Source: Amphirosellinia nigrospora
Taxonomy: Eukaryota > Ascomycota > Sordariomycetes > Xylariales > Xylariaceae
Length of the DNA stretch: 64,000 bases
Direction of reading: 5' to 3'
NCBI GenBank assembly: GCA_004123355.1
Contig: SCHM01000003.1
Span: 5,475,058-5,539,057 of the forward strand
Each line of letters opens with the position of its first letter. Positions within the stretch are counted from its first letter, which is position 1. Both the position numbers and the translations under genes were made by a program. The notes below the pieces were generated by a model, which worked only from the letters and a program-made list of their open reading frames with translations, was not told where the DNA came from and searched no databases. Shown in pieces: positions 1-14,540 of this stretch.

Positions 1-77
1 ATACCTTATACATTAAGCGCGTAGTAGCCAATTCAGATTCAACTAACGCGAATCGTTTGTAGGTCTTCCGCCTCTAG

Positions 78-371
78 CACACCCCTTATTATGTCTGCAA
101 ACATGTGGCTAGCGGAAGAGAAAAACTACCATGGCGAACCAATTGGGCAAGGCGATTTTGGATCGTACGGCCATTATAGTAAGTAATCTCTAGATTCAGT
201 TCAAACATGCCGTGAAAGCTGACTTTTCAACTCTTCAACTCTTTAGCTCAATGCATGTGGAAATCCACCACTAAGCTTGGCATGGGCTCAGCTAAGGACG
301 CTAAAGGGGGAGTGTACATTGTTGGGCGGTACTCTCCGCCTGGTAACGTAACGGGCCAGAAGCCGTACTAA
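78..371 (+). CDS. CAP/PR-1-like secreted protein, 3' part
   Basis: Two exons, 78..178 and 247..371, joined by a 68-bp GTAAGT...TTTAG intron, encode the C-terminal half of a CAP (SCP/PR-1/Pry) domain. Visible signatures are a W-L-A-E-E-K helix, a G-H-Y-T-Q-x-M-W block whose Thr codon spans the intron, an S-T-T-K-L-G-M-G segment, and the terminal R-Y-S-P-P-G-N motif ending in G-Q-K-P-Y and a stop at 369..371. CAP proteins are secreted sterol- or lipid-binding proteins, so this one should act outside the cell; that is inferred from the family. The 5' part, including any signal peptide, lies before the window. Base 78 is the likely acceptor edge of an upstream intron (CTCTAG). Confidence 0.7.
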
Positions 372-1419
372 CCTTCTCCCCTTTACTTCTCTGGTGTATT
401 GGATCGAATGGCTAGGCGGCTGGCTTAACTGACTTTTTTTCTGTTGCCGCGTGATTATTGATTATTCTGGAGTTATTATGCTGCCTCGGCCACATCTATC
501 CGACCGAATGTAAGCAGTTGGGTAAGAGGTGCTTATATTTTGTCAGGTCCGGGTCGTCTCGGTATATACACAGGCGTTAGATACATAGTGGATAGACTGT
601 TTTCAACAAGCTTATACATTCCTTTGGGTTAGAACTAACAGTCCATATTAACCCCTTGCGGTTAAAGTTGTGCGGAAGTCAGACCAAGACTTATTTTGAT
701 CAACGGAATTCTCCGCAAAGCGTGCTATTATTATGATTTCTTAGCCTAGTTCCACAAACATATGTTTCTAGCCTATGAGACTAAAGTGGTGTAATGATGC
801 GAGGAAGCTATAGCTTAAATAGGTAGCTCTTACGAATAGTGCGGCGTAGCAAGGGCTTCTACGCAGGGCTTGAAAGATATTCAAATTATAATAGCTTTTC
901 TACAGAGTTAAGGAGGCCATGAAGGTAGATTCCCTGAACTCCTTCGAAGTAGGAGAATTCGAGTCTAATACTCCAAAACTTCGTCTCTTATCTAATCCTG
1001 TACTGTCTCGGAGGTCGGGGGTTACACTCGGATGCTCCCATAGAGCCCAAGATCTCTATACACAGACAGATACGTGTGGCATTTAGCATGCTACGATAAA
1101 GAACGCAACATGCTACTTGAGTTGAGAGACAGTTAACTCCATTGGTTTTAACGAAAATTGAAGAACTAAGGATATTTGTACTCGAAGGCTAAAATCGGTC
1201 GTCTTTTGAATGCATTCAAGGTATTCAGCTTTCATTCCAAGCCGCGCCCTGGCTATAACTAGTATGTAAGGAATGGAAATTGCATTTTCACGTCAAGGGT
1301 GTTTTAAACTTGTAATGTGCGTGATATTCGGCTTCGGTTTATAATCTATATACAAGAATGTTTATATACTTTTCCCATTTTCTTTATTACATTTCGTCAT
1401 CTATGCTAATGGGTATCCT
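372..1419. other. gene-free stretch
   Basis: No ORF with protein-like composition and no RNA signature seen on either strand. Confidence 0.5.
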
Positions 1420-2279
1420 CTAGAAATGAGAGTTGGGGTGGGCAGCAACCTCGCCGGAGAGACCACCCTGAATGACGTCAAATAGCCGGTGTCCAGTGGC
1501 GTTGAAACCGGGGACGTATGCAGTGCCGAAGTCCTGGATGAAGGTGTTGTAGGTAGCATCGGGCTTGGTAGCAGCCATCCAAGTGAAAGTGACGTTGGTG
1601 CCCTGAAGAGGGTGTCGTTGGGAAACTCCCCGAGAATGCTATCGTAATCCTCGTCCTTGATCAGAGGAGAACGAGGACCAGGGAACTCGAAGCCCACACT
1701 CTTGATCATCCATTGGGTCTGGATGCTCTTGTAGTCGGGGATACCAGAAATAGCTTGCAAAGCGATGGCATCGTACACCCATTGCTCACGCATTTCGGGC
1801 CACTCCTTCTTGGAGCAAGGGTGATCGCGGATGAACTTCAGGGCACCAGCACCACCATCGACCTCGAAACGTTGCGTTTTGGTGACCCAAGGAGAGTCGG
1901 GGCGCACTATAGCATCAAGTGTTAGCGATGGTATTCATCAAGAGGTTATCATTTTAAAGAAGAGGCACATACTGTCCCAGCCTAGGTCGTGCATCAGTGT
2001 GCCAATGGCGTGAGCCTCGAGATCGATCTGAGCCTTAAGAGTGGCATTGTTGTTGAAGGCAGCAGCTCCGAAAAGCCAGCTTCGCATCACATGGTTGTAT
2101 AGATAAGGCTGGAGAGGAATGAACTTCTTAACCTCCGCAATGGCATCACGGACCAGCTGAGTGTCGACAACTTCGATGTTGGCGATCTTAGTTGTCGGCA
2201 GCTTCTTGCCCTTCTGGCCGGGAGCAGCAACAGCGGCGCCAGTAAGGGCCAGGGTAGAGAGAATAGTAGAGAACTTCAT
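1420..2279 (-). CDS. secreted HD-domain protein, cyanamide hydratase-like
   Basis: The protein starts with a classic signal peptide (M-K-F-S-T-I-L-S-T-L-A-L then Ala-rich). An HD-domain signature follows: R-S-W-L-F-G helix, then L-D-L-E-A-H-A-I-G and H-D-L-G. After a 66-bp intron (1972..1907) comes R-F-E-V-D-G-G-A-G-A-L, as in the urea hydro-lyase/cyanamide hydratase branch. The His-Asp doublet is the metal ligand of the family. One single-base shift near 1601..1608, one C missing in the TTC-CAG context, separates the conserved part from a C-terminus ending in P-N-S-H-F and a stop at 1422..1420. Most family members are cytoplasmic, so the export signal is unusual. The substrate is not known; cyanamide is only the family's reference case. 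Confidence 0.7.
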
Positions 2280-3754
2280 TATGATAGAACGAAGGACTTG
2301 TGAAATAATAATCTATAAATAATTATTGAAGCGAAGAAAAACGCCTGTTCAAGAGAATGTCGGATGGTGTGAGCAGTGAGAGGAATTTCTCAACCAGCAA
2401 GGTGCGACAAAGTCTTAATATATCTCCAGATTTCTCATGGTGAACAACTTTCCATTGCTGCCTCCAAGTTTTTCTGCGCCTAGCGTATGGGCCGTGCCGC
2501 AGACCGTCTGATGGTAGTGTAGTTGATTCATGTCATGTTGCCAAATACGATGAATATTAAGCACTAGCCTGTAAGCATCCCTTGCCCAGCCGTCTAGCAT
2601 TACCTCAGCCGCGGAAGTAATTAGTGTACTAGGTTCATAGGCTACCTACCTCTTGGTATCTCGATTCCCGATTATTTGGAAAACGCTACGGCGCATGCAG
2701 AAGGCGAGGTACCAGCTTGCCACTCATCACGGTTCCGAGTGCCTTACCTACCTGCCAACACAAGGCAGGTAATGAAGATCGAGCGGATCAAGCAGATCAA
2801 GCACGCCCTACACCTACACTAAGATGCGGCTTTCTCATTGTGCATTGACGGGTGCATTGATGTACTGCACACTAAACCCAGGCTCCATGCCTCAATGCAC
2901 CCCCAATCCAATCAACACAGAGTGCGATGCGCATACAGATGGTTAGATAATAGCTAATATATTAGTAGTAAGCGTTTTGGTCGTAGTTGTTTAGAACAGG
3001 CAGTCATTCCCGGGAACACCAGACTTCTACGATGCACGCGGTTTGATTGGGAATTGTCCTGAGTTCGCAGGTTTTTCGACCGACTACAAGCATTGGCGCT
3101 GATGGGCGTGCGACCGCATGCTGCTATTTTTACTATTCTTTCTTCTAGAATTTGCATTAGAACCACCAACGACAGGACGCTTGGAGCGTGCCACCAGGGG
3201 TTCGTGTACACTAATGCCTGCATCGGCTTGGCAGTAATTTCAATTTCGCTACTACCGACTTTAGACTCCGTTAGTGTACAAGAATTTGCAGTGCAGCAGA
3301 CAATTCAATACTGAGGTCGTCCGGAAAGAAGACGAAACTTGCCTACATTTATGTTAGTCTTATAGCCTCATAGGCACACAGAGCATTCTAAGCATATTAT
3401 ACTGAAGCCAAGGAAAATCCCAGATTTCGGCAAATAATTGATCATGTATAGATGGAATCTATTAATAAAGTAAGCACTTAACTCTAAAATTCTCCTACAC
3501 GAGATATAGGTTATGACCCTTAATACCTAAGCGGTGGGAGGATTATACGTATAGGGATATCGTACTGGCCACCAGTGTTGACGAAAGTTTGGGTCTGAAC
3601 ACCAGGCAGTGTGACACTTATACTACGCTGACAGGCATGCATCGTTTTCATTGGAGTAACTTATTGAGACATCAACAGCGATGTTATTGGTAGGGAGAAG
3701 GAACAGTAATCCTTCCGCATATCTGATCATACTATCGACGCCTCATGACAACGA
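2280..3754. other. gene-free stretch
   Basis: Several short ORFs here lack family resemblance and overlap on opposite strands. Nothing else recognised. Confidence 0.45.
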
Positions 3755-4230
3755 TTACACAAGATACAATGTGCGACCATACGAGTGGCTGCCTTTCGAA
3801 CCGGCAGTTGAAGGTAACATCTCCGCGGTCTCGAGCTCTTTCAGTGTGTGTTGGAACCCGACCCAAGTATCAGCGTACTTGTTAAATCCCATCTTTCTTG
3901 CCTTCCTCATATTTGCCACGCAGCTGTATTCACGTCCATAAAGGAAATTTAGAAAACTCCCCAAGTCCCATTATCCCCAGTCGAGGCCGTACCTGTCGCG
4001 AAGACTCTCCCAAGCTTTCACCAGCTCAGCAACCGGCGGTCGCGCATGCAGTCTCGTCACGTTGCCCTCATAGCCCGGATACGGTTTGCCCTCGGCATCG
4101 GGTGACGGGAACATCTGTCTGGAATGGTATAACTGTAGCGTTCCGCAAGGCGCGGCCACAGAACCTCATCGAGAGCTTTGTACCCTACGATGGGATATAG
4201 GAGTTGGACTAGAACTTGTGAACAGTGGCA
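3755..4230 (-). pseudogene. PRISE-like SDR (iridoid-synthase/SirQ-like reductase) remnant
   Basis: Read from 4230 downward, the frame gives a Y-K-A-L-D-E-V-L-W-P-R-L-A-E-R segment. A frame change near 4140 follows, then W-E-S-L-R-D-R-Y-G-L-D, an in-frame TAA at 3973..3971, and then F-L-N-F-L-Y-G-R-E-Y, K-A-R-K-M-G-F-N-K-Y-A-D-T-W and a final L-K-E-L-E motif. This pattern is the C-terminal third of fungal NAD(P)-dependent epimerase/enone reductases of the PRISE (progesterone 5-beta-reductase/iridoid synthase-like) family. The N-terminal Rossmann part is not found. With a stop, a shift and the missing N-terminus it is best called a pseudogene. Its position just downstream of the P450 on the same strand suggests it once belonged to the same small pathway. 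Confidence 0.5.
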
Positions 4231-4689
4231 GTGTCGTGCGGCCCAATATTCTTGTTGGGCTTATTTGGCTGGCTGCTCAAACTTGTCAGCAAGTAGGACT
4301 GACGATGACGGCAACAAGGATTAAGGATATCCCGCTTAACATTGACCCTGTGGCCGAAGTTGCATGTTAGCCACTCGATAGAGAAATTCCCCGCAACTTA
4401 CATCAATCGTTGTCCCAATGCCAAGCGTGGCGGGAACCAATCCGGTCATGTTGTGGACTCGCAAGAGAGCTCGAACGTCCCATACTGAGTGCTCAGGGTT
4501 AAGGTTGGTTAGTTCTGGTAGTAATGAGCCGCAATGAACAACTAAATTCAGTTCAAAATATCCCGCTAGAAGTCTCAGGCACCGAAATAAAGCGCCAACG
4601 ATATTATATTTAATCATCTGTGGGAGCTCGACGAATCGTCCCAATCGCAACATATGTACAGCGCCCTCGTAACTCAACTTGACATTAAT

Positions 4690-6431
4690 TCAATTCTTTA
4701 TCTTCTTGAACAAGACCTTTACCGTCGGATCGGCAAGGACGTTAACCTCAAACATAAGGTTCTTGGGACGTCCAACCGCCGTCCTCGAACTTGATGTCAT
4801 AGTTCGAGAGTATGTAGGCCAAGATGATCTTAATCTGATTACTGGCGAAGAAGCGGCCTGGGCAGGCGTCATTGCCAAAGCCAAACTGCATACTATCATA
4901 TGAAGTGCTAGCGAACTGGAACTTGTTTGTGTCTTCAGGCTTGCTGCGCAACTTGTAGAACCGAAACCCGTCAAACGCGTTGGGGTCCCCCCATTCGACG
5001 GGCGCTTCATCAAGTATGTTCGTGTTGCATTGAACGATTGTGCCGGCGGGGACGTGGAAGCCGTTTGATAGCTTGATCGGAACCATGGCCTTGCGCTGGA
5101 AGGTGGCTGCGAGGTAGAATTAGTACTTGAAAGGCATCGCGCATGGATGAGAACTAATGAACTCTTCTCACCAACTGAGGGAGGGTTGTGCCTCTGTGAC
5201 TCCTTCATGAAACTATCCAACTTCCTCATCTGCGTAAGATGCTGCTTTCGTAGAGTACCCTCGTAACCCTTGGTGACTTCAAGTATCTCCCTCTTCAGGG
5301 GTTCAATGTACTCGGGTCTTGCCGCCAGGTCGTAGAGCGCATGAATGATGGCCAATCTAGTAGTGTGAATTGCGGCAGTGGCCGTTAGCATTTGCAAGTT
5401 CGCCAGCTCCTTGCTATCAAAAGACCTATCTCCAATTTTTTCAGCTCGCTTTTGCATCCATTCTATCATGTCATTGTGAGAAGTTGTTTCGGTGTTATCA
5501 GACTCCTCTGACCTCTTCTCTAATTCAGGCTGCAGGAGCTCAAGTGCCCGACGATGGTCGCCCCGAATACGTGTCATTTCTGGCACAAAATATTGAGCTA
5601 TCGATCGTAGCCAGGGGTGCCACTGTTTTAACTTCTCGGCCCCTATCATGACATCCAGTGCGAACTTGGTGCTACACTCTAACCATTCCTCATTTCGGCA
5701 CATGGGGTACCCGACAAATATGCGAGCTGAAGCTTGTGCCACAATACGAAGGAGTTTTTCATGTAAATCCAATGGTGTCCAGTCTGGTGCCATAGTCAGC
5801 TCACTGATACAAAGTACCACATTGGGGCTTCGACTGACCATCACAAGATGGGAACTGAGTCTCGAAGCAGTGGGCGACCTCGCGCTCCACGTCGCCAACA
5901 AAATTCCCTAGGTTACGATTGAGATCAATCTTTATCGCGCCCAACATAACATCACTTTCATGATCGATTGTTGTGTAGTGTCCGATGTGGCGCTGCACGT
6001 CTTCTTAGTAAGCGGATTAATAATTTAGAGTTACCGGACAACTAACATCGGCCAGCGCCTTCATCCCGCTTGCTTCATGCCTATTAAACGGCTTCAGATC
6101 GTGGGCTAACTTCCTCGGAAGGAATACTCGCGGCCCATCTGGAGTCACGACTTGGAATATGCCATTCTTAAACTGGAACAGAGATGAGAATCTTAAAGGA
6201 GCGTGTGGACAGCAATGGCTAACTTACTTTTTCATAGCCCTCGCGAAGCAAGACATCTGCTTCGCGTACATAGCGCCCTTTGAGTGCATTGAGATCATCA
6301 GTTTCTGCTCCAACCGTAGGAACAGCAAAGGTTCTAAGTCGTTTGAAATAAAGAGAAATGACGTTGCCGACTAACGCCGTCAAGAACGTAGCGGCCAATG
6401 CCCATAGAATCGACATAGGAGGGGAACCCAT
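4690..6431 (-). CDS. cytochrome P450 monooxygenase, microsomal
   Basis: An N-terminal membrane anchor (M-S-I-L-W-A-L-A-A-T-F-L) is followed by exons 6431..6228, 6172.., a middle exon to 5839, 5783..5172 and 5106..4690. Diagnostic motifs are an I-helix A-A-I-H-T-T segment, the K-helix E-S-Q-R (ExxR), and the heme loop F-G-F-G-N-D-A-C-P-G-R with the cysteine ligand. Spacing resembles fungal diterpene/indole-diterpene type P450s. A one-base shift near 4776..4783 separates the heme exon from its natural C-terminus (N-L-M-F-E-V-N-V-L ending K-K-I-K-N and a stop at 4692..4690). The junction near 6040 is unclear. The neighbouring terpene synthase makes a terpenoid substrate plausible; that is inference. 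Confidence 0.85.
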
Positions 6432-7893
6432 CTCGAGTAATTATGACAGAATGTTGTTTCAGAATGATAGAAAACTACTCAGTGCAGGATGGCTATCTGG
6501 AGATGCTCCCCCCCTATTAAAACTAGTGTCATCTGGATGTCCAACAGATTTCTGTATCTACCAGTATGTTTCATCGGAACTATCGATGTCTAGGAATTGG
6601 GGTATAGGCCAGGTGACAGATCACTATCGACGACGCCAGGTTACGTAGGCGACATGTAAGTCATTGATAGGAATTACTCAGTTCTTTTCCAATCTCATGT
6701 TGGCTGAGTTGCCACTGCAACGTCACACCAGCCCGTTCTGGAAGAAAAACAAACCGGGCGAGGCGCCATGTCTTGATTGTCAGCTACATCTCGAGCAGGT
6801 ACCACTACATGTTGAGTCTATTATTCAACGAACAGGAGGGGTGGGTGGATTATAGTCACTCACACTCTTCAAACCTCCCAGAGACACCCGGGAGCAGCTC
6901 CTCCTCAGACACGCTAATACTGTCAGACTGACACGATCGGCGTGACGAAAGACATGTACGACGTACGCTGTCGACATTCGTTGACCCCTGAATAGTGATA
7001 TTACGAGTTGCTTATTATTCATAGGTTGCCTCGATAAGTCAACGATGCATCACATGATAACGATGAATGGAAGGATGAGTAACCTCGTGAAATAGAGTGA
7101 GCACCAGAGGCCAGTAAGTTTGATGGTCTGCAACCAACTTGAACTTGTTCTGCTGGTCAAACATCTAATTCTTGGAGACTGAGCTGAAGTTCGCCGCGGC
7201 TTTCTCGGAGTCTCTCATTTTTCTGTATCCGCCCTACCCGCCTCACAAGTACTGAGCCATTACGTTCTTCCCACGCACTCCTCGGAATTCCGGTCTGACC
7301 ACATGTGTGGATAATCGCGACTTAGTTCAGATATCACATCTCGCGCTAGCTCATCCACTCTGTGATCTGTACGACGGATGCACATCACGATCGCACCATC
7401 TTTATTGCAGTAGCTCGTCCCGACGCACGCGCGTGATTGCGTGAAACCGCCAATCTGTCGCCTTTTCCGGCCCTTGCCTCAATTGGTTCGTCTTGGCGGC
7501 TGCATGAATCCTTGGTTTGGGGGGACATTCTATCCGCGCTAGGAGAATTATTAGCCGCATCGCCTTCAGCGTTATATGCAGCCCACCTTTTTAGGACAAC
7601 TCATCTGAGGGTTGCATCCTCACCGAGGAAGCCGTACTTTTTACCTCTCTCGTGGCAACATGCTCCCGCTGTGACATCGTGCGTGCGGCTTTGTGGAAGC
7701 CACGCTGGGTGGTGAGACGTTATCCCAAAAGCATTAGTCTTACTGGCCTTACACCTCCCCGTTTCACCGATGCCTGCTTTGGGCTTTAATAAACAGACCT
7801 CGGTCCGGGGAAGGGGCATGGAAGCTCTCATGCAAGATTCTGAATCAACTTGAGCCCTTCGTCATCATTGGCACAATCCGGAATTGACTCAAC
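6432..7893. other. gene-free stretch
   Basis: Intergenic region between the divergent P450 and glycosyltransferase genes, which makes it a possible shared promoter region. No ORF or repeat recognised. Confidence 0.45.
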
Positions 7894-9151
7894 ATGGCTC
7901 CTTCAGCGATAACAGAGAGTGCAGTGTCTGAGTCAACAATCTTCTCTGCCGTCAAGGCCCATGTACCATCAGGGTTGAGACTCGTTGACCCCAACAAACT
8001 CGATCTCCGAAGTGACGAGGAGATCGCAGCATGGCTTCAGAAGCCGCACCCCATTACCTCTGATAAAAATGTCTGGGCATTTTGGCATAAGGGCTATGCC
8101 CAGATGTCCCCTTGGGTTCAGCGGAATATCATAAACTGGGTTCGGCGGCTGGGACCAGACTGGACTGTTCACCTCCTCGATAAGGTCCCGGGTTCCTCAA
8201 CAAATGTGGCCCGCTATGTTGAAAGCTCATACTTCCCTGATGCTTTCAATAACGGCACCATGGATGGTCCGAATGTTGGGCCGCATGCGGGTGATCTCGT
8301 TCGGCTACCACTCATTTGGAAATATGGTGGTGTTTGGATTGACGTAGGGACGTTTCTCTTCCGGAACATTGACGACATCTGCTGGAAGCAGATCGAGGAC
8401 CCAGCGACCCCTTATGAGCTAGCGGGGTTTGTGATTGAGATGCGGCCAGGCATCGATTGTATGCTCAACGGGTTTATCGCCGCGAAGAGAGGGAATCCCT
8501 TCATCAAACGATGGCACGACATCTACCTAGCGCTGTGGGAAGGGTTACCAACGCCCATGGATTCCATAAACACCCCCTCCTACGGCATCTCCCGCTCTTG
8601 AGCCCCCTGTTGATAAGCTCAACTGCCCCGATCTAAATATGATGATGGAGGCGTTCAGTGATTATCTAGCTGCTTTCATGTGTTTCGAACGTCTGCGCAA
8701 GCTCATCGACCCTAGTGACGGCTTTAACGGCCCCGAGTATTACTCCAATCACATGTTGCTATTTCCTGCACTTCAGGAGACGTACTACTTCCAACAACAG
8801 ACGAGCTGGTCTGGGACTCGTCAATTCGAGCTCCTTACAGCCAAACGCACGGGTGAAGGTGTTGTCAGGGATAAGAAGTGGCAGGCAGCAGAGAACTTCG
8901 TCACCAATGCACTTGCTAATACTTCGACCATGAAGTTATCCCACGGCCCAGCGGGAGCCTTGGATTCTTTCTTGGCAGACCTGTGGGATTCTGAGGAATA
9001 CCAGGAGAAGGACAATGTTGAGAATACATTTGCCGCATACTTAAGATACGGGAGCGTGCACTTTAATCAGACACGCGAAATGGTGCCCATCGAGATGGGT
9101 TGGCCATCCGAGGAGGTGTTAATTTGTGGTGTGCTCGAAGTCAGTACGTAG
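7894..9151 (+). CDS. capsular-polysaccharide-type glycosyltransferase (Caps_synth family)
   Basis: Starts M-A-P-S-A-I-T and has no signal peptide. The core shows N-V-W-A-F-W-H-K-G, W-V-Q-R-N-I-I-N-W-V-R-R-L-G-P-D-W and the nucleotide-sugar pocket Y-G-G-V-W-I-D-V-G, as in fungal members of the capsular polysaccharide synthesis/GT32-like group. Two single-base shifts, near 8536..8546 and in the C run at 8603..8607, interrupt the reading frame. Between them, a third frame carries the conserved block H-K-H-P-L-L-R-H-L-P-L-L. The last part (8639..9151) is again open. Such enzymes transfer a sugar in the secretory pathway or to a small molecule; donor and acceptor are unknown. It sits between the P450 and the terpene synthase, so a role in glycosylating a product is possible. 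Confidence 0.75.
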
Positions 9152-10019
9152 TCAATCATGAAGTTATTTGGAAGATCTTCATATAATTAGCGCGGGCACT
9201 AGTACTTATTTCGACAACAAATATTAATTGCTACGGATTCACTTTACTTTTTAAAGCTAATTATGGACCACATATGCACTATAATGGCTAATAATTAAGC
9301 AATTGTATGACTCTTCTCAACGCTTTTTGGGACCCAACAGCATTTGTTGCCCTTAAAGCTCGGAAAGATTATTCAAGGGGGTACCTGAACAGGACCCGAA
9401 TTCCCAATCCGTCCGGTCCAGACTAGCCCATGTATATATTTTTTCTGCAACGAAGTCCGAAACTAGTGTATAACCCACCCTTCGGCCGCTAACTAGCATA
9501 GGTAGAGACACATTAGCTAAGCAATCAACTGACGTTCCAACTAGACAGGGTCCAGACAAGGGCCACGTACAGTATGCCAATCGAGAAAATGTCTGGTTGC
9601 GCTAGCACCAACCAGTGATTCGAGGGTGGAACGTTGACCACCTCATCAACTGACCTAGGAACTAAATAGAATAGAAAATTTTGACATTTTCACAAGCAAA
9701 TGGAACTAACTAAGTGATTAACGCTTTAGTGCAAACCGCTGATGTAATGAAACAACAATAATCGTTAGAAATTTCTGCTAGTTATGCGCTTCTTGGTCCT
9801 AATACCTTGTTAGGTAGTTGGACGAAGTACTAGATACGCTTAATACCACCGTGGGGTGCCATCATCTGTTATACCTTCCTGACCATATCTTTCCCAAGAA
9901 CAAAAGGAAGAGTGAAAGTGGGGAATAGACAGGGAGGGAAATTGCTGTATTACACTATCTTCCCATCCATATCATTGAATTCATATTAGGTAGTCACCCG
10001 AGCCCTCGTGACTCGATCA
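9152..10019. other. gene-free stretch
   Basis: AT-leaning spacer between the 3' ends of the glycosyltransferase and terpene synthase genes. Nothing recognised. Confidence 0.45.
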
Positions 10020-13060
<3,041 letters not shown>

Positions 13061-13107
13061 GCGTTAAGGTGTGGGTTTAGGCTCACAGGTTCGAATCCTA
13101 TTAACGC
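13061..13107 (+). pseudogene. truncated tRNA-like sequence
   Basis: A T-arm/B-box core GGTTCGAATCC (13088..13098) is flanked by GCGTTA (13061..13066) and TAACGC (13102..13107), which would pair as an acceptor stem. Only 35 bases separate the two halves, so a D arm or anticodon arm is missing. It may be a tRNA relic or the tail of a tRNA-derived SINE. It is not a functional tRNA gene. Confidence 0.35.
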
Positions 13108-14540
13108 TAAGCGATATTCGGGCCAACTACTCGTATCTTCAGTCCTTGTTACCATCATGGTGGAATGCAGTCTCCACTCCATATGTAGGCCCTGGCATGA
13201 TGTGCAGGCATCCCAACCAACCTAATGAATGGAACGTTGTTCTGTTGTACTTAGTCGGCGCTTATCGCAGCTTAGCTACTGCAGATGATGTGTTTTCAGC
13301 AGGGCCGGACAAACAACTCGGGATAACATTAATACACTAAAGCTGAAATGTAACCATAAGCCAAGGTAGGGGTCCTGCTAGTACCTGTCAGGCTGACCAT
13401 GTCGGGCGGCGGCGTGGCGTGGCACGGCCAACGGTCCACAACGATCGGGAGCCTTGGAAGCGTGTGTCTCCGAACTGCATGAGATCCCGATGATTGCGGC
13501 AGCATGTTTCGGCTTTTGATGTTTTGTATCGGTGATGTCAGCACTCAAAGACTATGGGTTCCTTACAGCCCTATTAGTCTAAAGAGCTATTGTTCCTAGT
13601 CTGTTGTCTAGGGCTGAGTACTACACACCGGGAGACAGTTGTATACACTCAGGTATACACTAGCCCGGAGGGATATCATTGCCCATTCTCGTGTCTGACG
13701 ACCGCCACTGGTTCCACTCCATCCGACTTGGTGTCTTGTTGCGAGGTGAGGTCAGACTCAACAGTTGGTTGTTGGACACAGCCTGCTTCTGGAGCTCGCC
13801 GGACCCAGGGGCCATGGTCTCGGAGGCTCGAAGGTTTCCGTCCGAACATCGACATCGAATACGTGAATGGCTGGCGAGACTTGTGATAGGCACCGCATCA
13901 CTTTTTCTCAGCTGACACTAGATAGGCGCGCGTCCCGACTCTAATCAGCTAGACATGCAGTCGTCCGCTGAGCAGGTTATTCGAGAAGGGCTCTGTGCAG
14001 ATAGGTCGAACCCGAATCGAGCTGAAGAGGTCTGGTTCGAGGGGGTGTTGCGAGCTTATCAACTGCATGTGATTGTTTACGGCAGTCCCTTTGCCATATT
14101 GGACCTAGACTTATGAGCTAGCCGCTGAGGGGTAAATTTCATGGCATGTATAACTGTACGTATAGCAATGTACACTACCGTTATATCACCAACATTGAAG
14201 GGGTAAAGCCCTGGTCTGGCCTGGATATGTGAGCCCTGCCAGACAAAAACATGTGTAAATGGCAGGGTTTAGCATGACATCCGCCACCCTTTTGCTTTTT
14301 CAGGCCTAAGCCGTCCAGGTCCATCTCGGGCCAATCGTCTTACTTTCACTACTATCTTGTGAAGGTGTATTACTTGTATCACGAGTGCCTGATCTCTTTT
14401 GTTGTGTGTGATGACATCTGTATTCGCGGCTTAACTATCATACGAATTCTCTGACAGCCGCATCGCATCTTCAACCAACATCATACGATTGTCGTAAGCA
14501 TGCTTGGCGATGATGCCGATCCTTCCATTTGGGTCTAAGC
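13108..14540. other. gene-free stretch
   Basis: Short overlapping ORFs around 13.6-13.9 kb on both strands resemble nothing known. No RNA gene seen. Confidence 0.45.

Noticed and set aside
4336-4677. Minus-strand ORF between the P450 and the reductase relic
   Set aside because: No family resemblance and no plausible splice to either neighbour; may be decayed spacer.
13590-13915. Overlapping ORFs of about 80-100 codons on both strands
   Set aside because: No domain, no introns linking to other exons, and opposite frames equally open.
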